In this document: in pieces, positions 26,263-34,616 of the stretch
Numbering within the stretch: the first letter of the stretch is position 1
How the letters are laid out: every line of letters begins with the position of its first letter
Source of the DNA: Nocardiopsis sinuspersici
GTDB lineage: Bacteria > Actinomycetota > Actinomycetes > Streptosporangiales > Streptosporangiaceae
Reading direction: 5' to 3'
Length of the DNA stretch: 64,000 bases
NCBI GenBank assembly: GCA_008638415.1
Contig: VWVT01000018.1
Coordinates: 62,001-126,000, forward strand
The notes under the pieces: generated by a model
Seen by the model: only the letters and a program-made list of their open reading frames with translations
Databases searched by the model: none
Told to the model about the DNA's origin: nothing
Translations under genes and position numbers: made by a program

Positions 26263-28184
26263 CGGAACGCACTTCCCGGGTGAGCCGCCCGGACGCGTGG
26301 GCCACCGGCCCCCGTCCGCCCCTGTGGTTGGGGCCGGTGGGGTTGGAGGGCCGCCGCCAGGCCGGGGTCGAGGTACAGGTCCATGACCTCGACCGCGTCG
26401 AGCAGGGCTCCGGGTGTCCAGTCCAGGGGCAGTTCGACGGGGTCTCCCGTCACGTGGGCGCGTCGGGCGAGTTCCGGGCCGGGATCGGTGCCCGACTCCA
26501 GCAGGGGGACCAGCGAGGAGACCAGCCAGCCCCGGTGGCGGGTGCCGCCGTCGGCGAGCAGGCTGCCCGGAGCGGTCGCGGACAGGTAGCGGTCCAGGAA
26601 GCGGGTGAACCCCGTCCCGGTCAGCGGCAGGCCGGTCCGCGGGGCGGGCTCCCCGCGGGCCCGGTCGAGGCGGCGCAGCACCCGGTCGACCCCGTCCAAA
26701 CGCGTCGTCCAGGCCACGGCGTGCTCGTCGGGGGCGGCGGGGTCGTCCCCGGCGAGCCGGACACGGTGCTCCTTGGCACGGCGGCACATCGCCTCGCACA
26801 GGTCGTAGCCCAGCGACAGCGGCGCGCCGACCGGCTGGACGGCGATCCCCACCCCGACCGTGGGCACGAACGTGGTGTGCTCGGCGCCGCCGGGCCCGAC
26901 GACGGTACGGCCGCCGCCGGAGTGAACACCGTGGGAGTGACCGCTGTGGACGCGCTCCCCGTGGACCTCGGCGAGTGCGCGGTGCAGGCCCACGCGGGGA
27001 TCGCGGGGGTCGCCGACGAGCACGGGGTCGGCGTCCAGCCAGTCGATCGCGTAGCGCGCCAGGCTCAGGGCGAGCCGGGCGTCGCACAGGACGGTGAGGT
27101 CGTCACCGGCGACCACGACGGGGCGTACCGGCACGTCCACGGGCCCGTGCGGCACGTGGTGGAGGGTGACGGGCCCGGCGGTACCGGTGCCGGGGATGAC
27201 GGGCCGCCGTCCGGGCGCGGCGTGGACGGTGGCCGCCACGGCGCGGACCAGGACGCGGGCCAGCCCCTCGATGAGTCCGGAGAGGAGGGTGGACAGGTGC
27301 CGCTGGGCCAGCGCGCCGGAGCCGGGCACGTCCGGGTCCCCCGCGCGTTCGCGGTAGTCGCCCAGGATCGCGCCGAGGCCGTTGACGTCGACGTGCACGA
27401 CCGCGACACGGCTGACACCGCCGTGGTCGCGGCCCAGCCGGTCGGCCTCCATCGGCAGGGTGAGGGAGGGCGCGCCGGTGGCGGTGACGGCGCCGGCCAG
27501 CCAGGCGGAGCTGTGGGCGCGGTGCCAGCGGCGGCCGATCCCCCGCGCACGCGCCACGTCCGCGGCCACCCGTTCGTGGACGTCGGCGCGGCCGTCCTGG
27601 ACGCGGCTGCTGTCCACCGACTCGGCGGGACCGCCGCTGACCGAGCACACGGCGGTGATCCCGTACCCGTGGGCGGGGGTGTGCAGGGCCGACATGTGCC
27701 GCCGCGCCTCGCGCAGCCGCGCGGGCAGCACGGCCAGCGCCTCGTCGAGCGTTCCGGAGGCGGCGGGCTCCCCGGCGACGGAGGGCTCCCCGAAGGCCCG
27801 GTCCCGAGGGAGGGGGCCGTAGGGCACGTGCGCGACCACGGGGGTCAGGTCGCCGGCGCGGTCACGTAGACGGCGGGTGTAGCGGGCGGTGAACCCGCGT
27901 GCGGACGCCGCGTCCGGGAAGGCCGCCGTGAGCGCTCCTCCCGCGTCACGCAGCACCGCGCAGTCCGGCGGCACCAGGTCGGCGATCCCGTGCTCGGCGT
28001 CGGAGGTGTCGGTCAGCTCCGCGACCAGGGCGGCGCGTCCGACCGCGTCCAGGATGCGCCTGCCGCTGTACACGTAGGCCTGGATCCCGCGCAGGTCGAC
28101 GCCGACCACCACACCGCCGGGCGGGGGGCCCTCCGGATCCTGTCCTGTTCCGGTGGGGCGGTGCTGCCGGGGAGCACGGGTCAC
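26259..28184 (-). CDS. cas10: Cas10-like large subunit without HD domain (AGDD palm)
   Basis: 641 residues. It starts directly with the first palm-like segment VVVGVDLRGIQAYVYSGRRI (25-44), and no N-terminal HD nuclease is present. A second palm has VVHVDVNGLG (Asp266) and the metal motif VVAGDDLTV (AGDD at 359-362), a one-residue variant of GGDD that keeps both aspartates. Cas10 of this type converts ATP to cyclic oligoadenylate when the complex binds target RNA. The GTG at 28184 has GGAAGGAG 8 nt upstream; the family start and this site exclude the longer frame. It is first in the cas run, downstream of an inverted repeat at 28260-28295. Confidence 0.85.
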   Translation of the reverse strand: MTRAPRQHRPTGTGQDPEGPPPGGVVVGVDLRGIQAYVYSGRRILDAVGRAALVAELTDTSDAEHGIADLVPPDCAVLRDAGGALTAAFPDAASARGFTARYTRRLRDRAGDLTPVVAHVPYGPLPRDRAFGEPSVAGEPAASGTLDEALAVLPARLREARRHMSALHTPAHGYGITAVCSVSGGPAESVDSSRVQDGRADVHERVAADVARARGIGRRWHRAHSSAWLAGAVTATGAPSLTLPMEADRLGRDHGGVSRVAVVHVDVNGLGAILGDYRERAGDPDVPGSGALAQRHLSTLLSGLIEGLARVLVRAVAATVHAAPGRRPVIPGTGTAGPVTLHHVPHGPVDVPVRPVVVAGDDLTVLCDARLALSLARYAIDWLDADPVLVGDPRDPRVGLHRALAEVHGERVHSGHSHGVHSGGGRTVVGPGGAEHTTFVPTVGVGIAVQPVGAPLSLGYDLCEAMCRRAKEHRVRLAGDDPAAPDEHAVAWTTRLDGVDRVLRRLDRARGEPAPRTGLPLTGTGFTRFLDRYLSATAPGSLLADGGTRHRGWLVSSLVPLLESGTDPGPELARRAHVTGDPVELPLDWTPGALLDAVEVMDLYLDPGLAAALQPHRPQPQGRTGAGGPRVRAAHPGSAFR

Positions 28185-28259
28185 CGTTTCGGGCTCCTTC
28201 CGGGCGAGGCGTGCGGGGGCGTGGCACGGGACCGCGCGGGGGCCGGCCCCCACCGACCC

Positions 28260-28295
28260 CTCTCGGACGGAGCGTCCCGGTGCGCTGTCCGAGAG
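28260..28295. promoter_or_regulatory. inverted repeat CTCTCGGAC/GTCCGAGAG upstream of cas10
   Basis: 9-bp arms at 28260-28268 and 28287-28295 with an 18-bp spacer, about 75 nt before the cas10 start and 40 nt before the divergent small gene. The right arm with two more bases (CTGTCCGAGAG, 28285-28295) recurs exactly upstream of cas6. It could be an operator shared by the two units or an RNA hairpin. Confidence 0.45.
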
Positions 28296-28334
28296 AGCTC
28301 AGTGCACAGACCCGCCCCGGCACGGAGGTTCCCC

Positions 28335-28508
28335 ATGATCCCGCACACACCCGAAGCGGTCACGCGTCGGCGGCGCGACCCGTCCGCCCCCGCCGACGCG
28401 CCGCCCCTCGCCCCCGGGGACCTCGTGCCGCACCTGCGCGGCCTGGCCCGCACACTCCGCGACCGGGGCGCGGACCGGACCGCCCGGGGCCCGGCCCCCT
28501 CCCGGTGA
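28335..28508 (+). CDS. 57-residue Arg/Pro-rich protein divergent from cas10
   Basis: ATG at 28335 preceded at 6 nt by a perfect GGAGG, with a terminator-like hairpin 9 nt after the stop. The protein starts MIPHTPEAVTRRRRD and contains a central helix LVPHLRGLARTLRDRG. It is basic with no recognised family. The good ribosome site and terminator make it more credible than a chance ORF. It lies in the cas10-cas6 gap and reads opposite to both, so it could be a small CRISPR-linked regulator or unrelated. Confidence 0.6.
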   Translation: MIPHTPEAVTRRRRDPSAPADAPPLAPGDLVPHLRGLARTLRDRGADRTARGPAPSR

Positions 28509-28516
28509 GGCACACG

Positions 28517-28553
28517 CGCGGGCTCCCAGCCCGTCCACGGATGGGAGCCCGCG
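28517..28553 (+). terminator. terminator after the 57-residue gene
   Basis: Perfect 12-bp stem (cgcgggctccca with tgggagcccgcg) around a 13-nt loop. It may also serve the leftward cas6 transcript. Confidence 0.65.
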
Positions 28554-28638
28554 GTGGCGGACCACGCGGGGCCGCCGGGACACCGGTCCGCTTCCGCCGT
28601 CCTCGGGCGGGAACCGGTGGATTCGCGGATCGGTCGGA

Positions 28639-29583
28639 TCAGTCGAACAGGGTGCCTCCGAACTCCTCCGTCTCGGCGACGGCCCGGCCCCGGGTCTCAC
28701 CCACCCGGTGAGGGGTGCGGCGAGGCACCCGGCGCGGACTCCGCCGGCGGCTCTGGGCGGGCACCTCCGCGGGCGACCGGCCACTGGTCACCGTGTCCAC
28801 CCGCACCGAGCCGAAACCCTGGGCGGTGTACTTGCCGACGCCTGTCAGCTCCAGCAGCTCCAGCAGGGCGGCGAAGGCGTCGGTGTGGCGGCGCTCTCCT
28901 CCGGCCAGGTCCAGGCGCAGCCCTCCGTGCCAGCCGAGCACGGTGCGCCTCTCGGCGTGGTGGTGCTCCGCCAGCCGCACGTCCTCCCCCGGCAGGGGTG
29001 CGCGGCGTACCTGGGCCAGGCCGTCGAACACCACGTCGAGCCAGGACTCGGCGAGCACGGGCGGCGCGAACCGGGCCACGGCGCCCACGGCCCCGCTGCC
29101 TCCGACGATCCCGCCGCCGGAGCGGTGCACGGCTCCGAAGAGGCGGCGCGGGTTGGGCCAGATGTGCGGGATGCGCTCACCGGAGGCGTCACGGGTGGTC
29201 ATGACGACGGGGGTCCGGCTGCGCACCTCCGCCGAGCGCACGGGGGAGACGCCGCGCGGCTCGGTGAGCATCCGGGCGTAGGTGAGGTCGAAGGTGCGGG
29301 TCACCGAGAGCGGCACCAGCAGGTGGTCGCCGACGCGCTGCGGTTCGCCGACCAGCTCCTCCGGCGACAGCGGGGGCGGGTCGGCGTCGTCCAGCCAGGT
29401 GAGCGTCCAGTGGTGCAGCCGGTCGCCCAGGGGCGAGGGCCAGCCGTTCATGGCCCACCGCTTGGCCGACGTGTGCTCCTCCGGGGACTGCGGCCACCAG
29501 CGGTTGAGCAGCCCGTGGCAGTCCTCGGGCCGGATCGGCCGCGCCGTGTCCGCCAGGTCCCGCAGGATCACGGTCCACCGCAT
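28639..29583 (-). CDS. cas6: Cas6-family pre-crRNA endoribonuclease
   Basis: 314 residues. The C-terminal RAMP domain shows GWHGGLRLDLAGG followed by LLELTGVGKYTAQGFGSVRV (glycine-rich loop from 248), the classic ending of Cas6. An arginine-rich tail of about 50 residues follows. Cas6 cuts the repeat RNA to make crRNA. Two histidines in the middle (HIWPNPRR and the HHH near 210) are candidates for catalysis but cannot be assigned. ATG 29583 is chosen; GTGs 6-15 nt upstream are possible. It is a separate leftward unit from cas10, with the 57-residue gene between. Confidence 0.82.
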   Translation of the reverse strand: MRWTVILRDLADTARPIRPEDCHGLLNRWWPQSPEEHTSAKRWAMNGWPSPLGDRLHHWTLTWLDDADPPPLSPEELVGEPQRVGDHLLVPLSVTRTFDLTYARMLTEPRGVSPVRSAEVRSRTPVVMTTRDASGERIPHIWPNPRRLFGAVHRSGGGIVGGSGAVGAVARFAPPVLAESWLDVVFDGLAQVRRAPLPGEDVRLAEHHHAERRTVLGWHGGLRLDLAGGERRHTDAFAALLELLELTGVGKYTAQGFGSVRVDTVTSGRSPAEVPAQSRRRSPRRVPRRTPHRVGETRGRAVAETEEFGGTLFD

Positions 29584-29645
29584 CGGCACGGGCACCACCC
29601 CTTCGCGTGGTCGTGGCGGCGTCCGGCGCACGCCGCCGAGGACTC

Positions 29646-29656
29646 CTCTCGGACAG
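29646..29656 (-). promoter_or_regulatory. CTGTCCGAGAG element upstream of cas6
   Basis: On the minus strand this 11-mer lies about 62 nt before the cas6 start. The identical 11-mer occurs at 28285-28295 on the plus strand. The minus strand upstream of cas10 (28270-28260) has CCGTCCGAGAG. The repeated occurrence near the only two cas transcription starts suggests a common regulator. Confidence 0.4.
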
Positions 29657-29668
29657 TCGCGGACGCGT

Positions 29669-30199
29669 TCAGCCCTCGGCCAGCTCCAGCAGGCGCAGCA
29701 CGGTGCGCCAGTTGCGGCCCGTGGTGGTCCCGTCGACGTGCCTGGCCACGAGGGCGGGCAGTTTGGCGTGCCTGAGTCCCTGCTCGTGGAGGGTGTAGAC
29801 GTGGGGGCCGACCACCGCCATGCGTTCGCGCGGGTACCGGGCCAGGTCGATCCCCGCCAGACCCTCGGCGTCGACGGCGCCGGAGCAGAACAGGACGAGG
29901 AACCCGGCTGGATCGGCGACGGCGAGGGGGTTGGCGTCCACGGCGGCGCGCAGCTGGGCGCCGGTGCGCACGACGGTCGGCACGTCGAGCCCGAGTCCGG
30001 CGCCGATGGCGGCCCGGATCTCCTCCGCCACGTCGGCGGGGTCCCTCTCCCCTGCCGTGAACACCGCGTTCCCGCTCTGCACGTAGGTGGCGACGTCGCC
30101 GTAGCCGAGCCCGCCGAGCAGGGCCCGCAGGTCGGCCATGGCGATGCGGCGGTGCCCGCCGACGTTGATCCCGCGCAGCAGCGCGACGTATCTGGTCAT
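29669..30199 (-). CDS. DUF1697 family protein
   Basis: 176 residues starting MTRYVALLRGINVGG, the invariant opening of DUF1697. It is followed by LGYGDVATYVQSGNAVF and, near the end, TTTGRNWRTV, the other two family hallmarks. Function is unknown; the family is a cytosolic single-domain protein common in actinobacteria. ATG 30199 gives the canonical N-terminus, with a second ATG 9 nt upstream. It probably marks the right boundary of the CRISPR island. Confidence 0.92.
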   Translation of the reverse strand: MTRYVALLRGINVGGHRRIAMADLRALLGGLGYGDVATYVQSGNAVFTAGERDPADVAEEIRAAIGAGLGLDVPTVVRTGAQLRAAVDANPLAVADPAGFLVLFCSGAVDAEGLAGIDLARYPRERMAVVGPHVYTLHEQGLRHAKLPALVARHVDGTTTGRNWRTVLRLLELAEG

Positions 30200-30404
30200 G
30201 GAAGCCATTGTGCCCAGCCGCCGAAGGCCATACAAGCGTTCGAACAAGGCCTGTGGGCGGCCCGGCCGACGTCGGCGCCGGCCGGGCCGCCCCCGTTCGC
30301 GGAGTCCCCGAGGTGGCGGGGGCCGTGTGTGCGTACGCTGGTCCACGCGTACGCGGAGCACCCGTCGCGACCGCTCCGCTCCCCGAACCGACCCCGGAGA
30401 CACC

Positions 30405-31379
30405 GTGCCGCGTCTGAGCCACACCTTCGACATCACCGCCGTGGACGAGGAGGTGCTCGCGCGGATCACCGCCGCCCTGTACGAGGTCGTCCGGAGCTGC
30501 CGCTTCGACGGCCGGGGATGGCTGCTCACCCCCGACGACGAGACCTGGGCACGCCTGGAACAGCGCGCCGAGGAACTCGGGCTGGGCGGACGCGGGGAGG
30601 AGGCCGAGGAGCCGCGGGAGGGCGCCGCCGGGGCCGGCGAAACGGACACTGCGGCCCCGAGGACCGCGCTCCAGCTACAGAGGGGGCGCCACCTGGCGCC
30701 CCGCAGCCACTACCTCGTCGCCGAGCTCTCCCCCGAGGGCGTGCCCGTGGACCCGGCCGACGACGCGGAGAAGGGCTGGAGCGGTACCGGCCTGACCATC
30801 CTCTCCTGGGACGAGGCGGGCACCTCCTCCGTGGACTTCGCCATGCCGGACACCGCCGGCACGCAGGAGCCCCCGGTGACCTGGGGAAACGTCACCCACG
30901 ACACGCGATCCGGGCTCCTGACCTGGACCGTCCGGGTGCGCCTGCCCGGACGCGGCGCCTGGCTGCGGTCGGCCGGCGGCACCCTGCGCTTCGGCACGGG
31001 TGACTGGTACACGGCGGTCGCGGAGGGCGGGGAGGCTTCCCCGGCCCGGCTGCACGCCGCGCATGCCGTGGCCGAGGTCGACGCCTGGCTGTCCCCCTCC
31101 GCCGGGCCCGACGGCCGGTGGTCGGTGGAGGCCGTGCTCGACGTGCGCGGCCGCGGCGTGCTCCGACCGCTGGTGGCGGCGGCCTTCTGGGCGTTCACCG
31201 CCTCCTTCCGCAGGGAGGACAGGCGGAGCGCCCGGCGAGGCACCGGGGAGCCGACCACGCGCGAGCGCGTCGACCGGGCCGCGCGCTCCTGGGACCGGGT
31301 CGCCCGCAACGCGCCGCGGCTCCCCGGACTGCTGCGCGAACTGGCGCGGGCCATGGCGGAGGCGGGCCCGGGGCGCTGA
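30405..31379 (+). CDS. hypothetical protein
   Basis: 324 residues, GTG start at 30405 with GGAG 6 nt upstream. No family recognised. The N-terminal 60 residues form an alpha/beta unit (FDITAVDEEVLARITAALYEVV). A charged Glu/Gly-rich linker follows, then a beta-rich middle and a C-terminal helical part with a hydrophobic stretch LRPLVAAAFWAFTASF. The last part looks like membrane-associated C-termini of some lipid-binding proteins, but I would not assign it. It converges closely on the symporter gene. Confidence 0.7.
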   Translation: MPRLSHTFDITAVDEEVLARITAALYEVVRSCRFDGRGWLLTPDDETWARLEQRAEELGLGGRGEEAEEPREGAAGAGETDTAAPRTALQLQRGRHLAPRSHYLVAELSPEGVPVDPADDAEKGWSGTGLTILSWDEAGTSSVDFAMPDTAGTQEPPVTWGNVTHDTRSGLLTWTVRVRLPGRGAWLRSAGGTLRFGTGDWYTAVAEGGEASPARLHAAHAVAEVDAWLSPSAGPDGRWSVEAVLDVRGRGVLRPLVAAAFWAFTASFRREDRRSARRGTGEPTTRERVDRAARSWDRVARNAPRLPGLLRELARAMAEAGPGR

Positions 31380-31415
31380 CTCCCCGGGCGGCCCGTCCCC
31401 TCCGGGCCCGGGCCC

Positions 31416-33209
31416 TCAGTCCCGGTCGGCGCCCCAGCCGGTCAGGGAGCGCACCCGCAGCTCGGTGAACCGGGCGGTGTCGCGCTCGGGCGAGAGCAGG
31501 CTGCCCACGACCGCGCACGCGAACCCGACCGGCACCGCCAGCAGCGCCGGGTTCTCCATCGGGAAGAGCTGGATGTCGATCCAGGCGGGCAGCACCGACA
31601 GGCTCTCCCCGGTCACCGGGTCGGTCCTGCCCGACACCACCGGGGACAGCAGCATGAGCAGCAGGGTGGCGGACAGCCCGCCGTAGACGCCCCACTCCAC
31701 GCCCCGGGTGTTGAAGCGCCGCCAGAACATGGTGAGCACGATGACCGGCAGGTTGGCGGCGGCCGCGACGGCGAAGGCCAGTCCCACCAGGAAGGCCACG
31801 TTCTGGTCCCGGACCTGGACGGCCAACAGGACGGCCACGCCGCCGATCACGCAGGCGGACAGGCGCGCCGCCCCCACCTCCTGCGACTCACGCGGGCGCC
31901 CCCACATGAGGATGTGGCCGAACAGGTCGTGCGCCACGGAGGAGGACGAGGCCAGGGTGAGGCTGGCGACGACGGCGAGGATGGTGGCCAGGGCGACCGC
32001 CGACACCAGCGCGAGCAGCACGGACGCGCCCACCGGGCCGGCGAACAGCCGTCCCAGCTCCTCGGCGAGCATCGGCACGGCGGTGTTGCCGGAGGGGTCC
32101 ATGGCCGCGATGCGTTCGGACCCGACCAGGGCCGCGGCGCCGAAGCCCAGTGCCAGCGTCATCAGGTAGAAGGCGCCGACCATGGTGATGGCGCGGTTGA
32201 CCGACGTGCGCGCCGCACGGCCGTCGGGCACGGTGTAGAAGCGGATGAGGACGTGCGGCAGCGCGACCGTGCCCAGGACCAGGGCCAGCCCGAGGCTGAC
32301 CAGGTCGAGCTTGTTGAACAGGGTTCGGGCGGGATCTCCCGGCACCTCCGCCCCGAAGCGCAGCCCCGGTTCCAGGAAGGCCCGGCCGTGTCCGCTGGCC
32401 CCGGCCGCCTCGCCGAGCAGGGCGCGCGGGTCGAAGGAGAACAGGGCCAGCACCAGCACGGTCAGCAGCCCTGTGACGGCCAGCAGCAGGACCGCCTTGA
32501 TGATCTGCAGCCAGGTGGCGGCCTTCATGCCGCCGTACATGACGTAGGCGATCATCAGCACGCCCACGAGCACGATCGCCCCGGTGCGGGCGTGGTCGGC
32601 GCTCATCCCCAGGAAGGTCCCGCCGCCGTGCAGGCCGAGCAGGACCGCGACCAGCGCGCCCGCGCCCACCATCTGCGCGACCAGGTAGAACACGCACACG
32701 GTGACGGTGGAGACGGTGCAGGCCAGGCGTACCCGCATCCGCCGCATGCGGAAGGCGGGCAGGTCGGCCATGGTGAAGCGGCCGGTGTTGCGCACCAGTT
32801 GGGCCATCGGCAGCACCAGCAGCCAGGCCATCAGGAAGCCGATGGAGTACAGGAACCCGTCGTAGCCCTGGAGGGAGATCATCCCGGCGATGCCCAGGAA
32901 GGAGGCGGCGGACAGGTAGTCGCCGGTCAGCGCGAGCCCGTTCTGTGCGCTGGAGAACCCGCGGCCGCCCGCGTAGAAGTCGACCGTGCCCCGGGTGGTG
33001 CGCCGGGCGCGGACGGCGATGGCCAGGGTGACCAGGACGAACAGGGCGCACAGCCCGACCGTCCAGGCGTGCGTGACGCCGAACTGGCCTCCCGGGGTGC
33101 TGCCCAGGGTGTCCAGGAGGTCGGTGGCGGCGACCGGGCCCTCGGCCCGGCCCGGTGCGGTGCCGTCCCCCGTGACGGCACCGCCCGCGGCCTCTCCGGT
33201 GGCGGTCAT
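31416..33209 (-). CDS. solute:sodium symporter (ActP/MctP-like monocarboxylate transporter)
   Basis: 597 residues, about 13 membrane segments. SSS-family features are DFYAGGRGFSSAQNGLALTGDYLSAASFLGIAGMI near the N-terminus and a sodium-site region GTVALPHVLIRFYTV. Members carry acetate, pyruvate or other short acids with sodium. Its ATG overlaps the stop of the DUF485 gene by 4 nt, the yjcH-actP arrangement that supports a monocarboxylate role. The last 20 residues are cytosolic. Confidence 0.9.
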   Translation of the reverse strand: MTATGEAAGGAVTGDGTAPGRAEGPVAATDLLDTLGSTPGGQFGVTHAWTVGLCALFVLVTLAIAVRARRTTRGTVDFYAGGRGFSSAQNGLALTGDYLSAASFLGIAGMISLQGYDGFLYSIGFLMAWLLVLPMAQLVRNTGRFTMADLPAFRMRRMRVRLACTVSTVTVCVFYLVAQMVGAGALVAVLLGLHGGGTFLGMSADHARTGAIVLVGVLMIAYVMYGGMKAATWLQIIKAVLLLAVTGLLTVLVLALFSFDPRALLGEAAGASGHGRAFLEPGLRFGAEVPGDPARTLFNKLDLVSLGLALVLGTVALPHVLIRFYTVPDGRAARTSVNRAITMVGAFYLMTLALGFGAAALVGSERIAAMDPSGNTAVPMLAEELGRLFAGPVGASVLLALVSAVALATILAVVASLTLASSSSVAHDLFGHILMWGRPRESQEVGAARLSACVIGGVAVLLAVQVRDQNVAFLVGLAFAVAAAANLPVIVLTMFWRRFNTRGVEWGVYGGLSATLLLMLLSPVVSGRTDPVTGESLSVLPAWIDIQLFPMENPALLAVPVGFACAVVGSLLSPERDTARFTELRVRSLTGWGADRD

Positions 33210-33520
33210 CGGCGCACCGCCGTCCCGGCGGCGGCCTCCTCCTCGCGGGCCTGCTCGCGGAGCTCACGGGCGAGCGGGTCCAGTGAGCGCCCGGCCGAAC
33301 GGCCGAACGCCCAGGCGAGGACGAACGTCAACAGGAACTGTCCGATTCCCACGGCCAGCGCCACGTTCACCGAATCGGCGATCCGCGTGCTCATGAAATC
33401 ACGCGCGTGAACCGAGAGCAGCAGACAGGAAAGGTAGCTGGCCAGGAATACCGAGACCAGTATCCCGCTCCGAACCGCGAACCCCCTGCGGAGTTTCACG
33501 AAACGCGGGTCGACCGACAT
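33206..33520 (-). CDS. DUF485 membrane protein (YjcH-like partner of symporter)
   Basis: 104 residues with two membrane segments (about 18-36 and 52-75) and a charged C-terminus. It matches DUF485 proteins that precede acetate-type symporters and overlaps that gene by 4 nt. ATG 33520 (MSVDPRFVKLRRGF) fits the family start, with a GGAAGGA site 11 nt upstream. Longer in-frame extensions to 33730 look non-coding. Confidence 0.87.
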   Translation of the reverse strand: MSVDPRFVKLRRGFAVRSGILVSVFLASYLSCLLLSVHARDFMSTRIADSVNVALAVGIGQFLLTFVLAWAFGRSAGRSLDPLARELREQAREEEAAAGTAVRR

Positions 33521-33775
33521 GCGGTCGCAGATCCTTCCCCTGTCGGCCCGGGTACGTCTTCGGGCCGACACGGACCAGTTCCCCCCCGACCCTGTGACCT
33601 CCCCCTGGTCACCGACACGTCCTCTGTACGTGCCCTCCAGATACTCGACCACGGAAATCCCCCTGATCCTCGTCGGGCGCCGCTCCCCACGGCGCCCGTC
33701 CTCCCGTGCGTTCCGGGCGGTCCCCGCCACGGGTCCGCACGGGCGAGGCGACCGAACCCGGCGGTTCCTCCCGGA

Positions 33776-33790
33776 TAGGGCAATACCCTA
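33776..33790 (-). promoter_or_regulatory. TAGGG-N5-CCCTA inverted repeat, possible promoter/operator
   Basis: Perfect 5-bp arms around CAATA. Read leftward it contains TAGGGT, an acceptable -10, with TGAACA 18 bp upstream as a weak -35. It would start a leader of about 260 nt for the DUF485-symporter pair. Confidence 0.35.
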
Positions 33791-34160
33791 GCGATGCCTC
33801 CCTCCCCGTGTTCACCGAACAGATGAATCGGCTCGTGAAAAGGGCACACCCGGGACCGAGAAAAGGACGAAGGAGAAGAAAGCAAGCACTCGGCGCCATA
33901 ATTCACGAACCGTGTTCCGCGCCGATTCCGCCTTCCGTGTCCGCGCCGCCGGCGGCCCGGCGGCCCTTCGCGCGACACCGGACGGGCCTCGGGGTGTCCG
34001 AAGCCACCGGCGCCGCGTCCGCACGTGGACGCCCTGGTCATCCGGGCGCACGGATCGGACGGGGCGCACGGGCTTTCCGAAACTTCGCTAGGCTTCGGGG
34101 CGACCCCGAACCCGTGACGGAACATCCGGCACGCAGCCGGTTTACGCTTTCGTACAGGTG

Positions 34161-34166
34161 TATGAT
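34161..34166 (+). promoter_or_regulatory. -10 hexamer TATGAT for the small Lsr2-like gene
   Basis: A near-consensus -10 element 46 nt before the GTG at 34212. The -35 region is unremarkable. Confidence 0.4.
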
Positions 34167-34211
34167 CAGGGGGTCCGTCTGTTCACGCGATACCGAAGGG
34201 AAATCCCCGCC

Positions 34212-34481
34212 GTGGTCACCGAGGTCTTCACGCTCAAGTACTGCGACCCCCACGCCGTCCGTGAGGAGAAGGTCGAGGCGACTGAGGTCATCCAGTTCGC
34301 CTGGGAGGGCTCCATCCGCGAGGTCGACGCGTGCGCCGACTGCTTCAAGGAGTACGAGGCCCGCCTGGAGCCCCTCGTCGACTACTCGCGTCCGGTCAAG
34401 AAGCGTCGCGTCACCAAGAAGTCTGCGTCCTCCGAGGGCGCCCAGAGCGCCGGCGGGTCCGCGGACAGCGAGTCCGACTAG
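34212..34481 (+). CDS. small cysteine-containing Lsr2-dimerisation-like protein
   Basis: 89 residues. The segment EVIQFAWEGSIREVDAC...EYEARLEPLVDYSRPVKKRR follows the strand-strand-helix layout of the Lsr2 N-terminal domain. It carries Cys11, His14, Cys41 and Cys44, as in a common actinobacterial and phage family that couples a metal knuckle to this fold. A Lys/Arg patch and a Ser/Glu-rich tail complete it. It may bind nucleic acid or dimerise with nucleoid proteins; this is inference. GTG 34212 follows GAAGGGAAA. Confidence 0.7.
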   Translation: MVTEVFTLKYCDPHAVREEKVEATEVIQFAWEGSIREVDACADCFKEYEARLEPLVDYSRPVKKRRVTKKSASSEGAQSAGGSADSESD

Positions 34482-34543
34482 GAACTTTTTCTGGGGACGG
34501 ACTCCCGTACCCCAGGAGCAGACCTCATCGCGCCGACCGCGAT

Positions 34544-34581
34544 CGGGGGCCGGCGCCACCCACGGTGGTCGCGGGCCCCCG
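34544..34581. terminator. terminator between convergent genes
   Basis: Outer stem cgggggcc/ggcccccg with inner ccacc/ggtgg, between the Lsr2-like gene and the ACT-GNAT gene. Confidence 0.6.
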
Positions 34582-34616
34582 TTCTCATGCCCGGTCCTCC
34601 TGACTGGCGGGCCCCG

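Larger units (their letters stand above)
33521..34211. other. intergenic region between DUF485 and the small Lsr2-like gene
   Basis: About 690 bp without a supported gene. It includes an A/G-rich, lower-GC patch around 33,830-33,910, the TAGGG-CAATA-CCCTA element and a TATGAT promoter hexamer, listed separately. Confidence 0.5.

Noticed and set aside
28685..28830. Arg-rich tail of Cas6 as a separate small gene
   Set aside because: It is continuous in frame with the Cas6 domain and has no start or ribosome site of its own.
18839..29660. Possible CRISPR repeat array near the cas genes
   Set aside because: I looked in every gap of the island for regularly spaced 28-37 bp repeats and saw none. 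The CTGTCCGAGAG copies are too short and too far apart.
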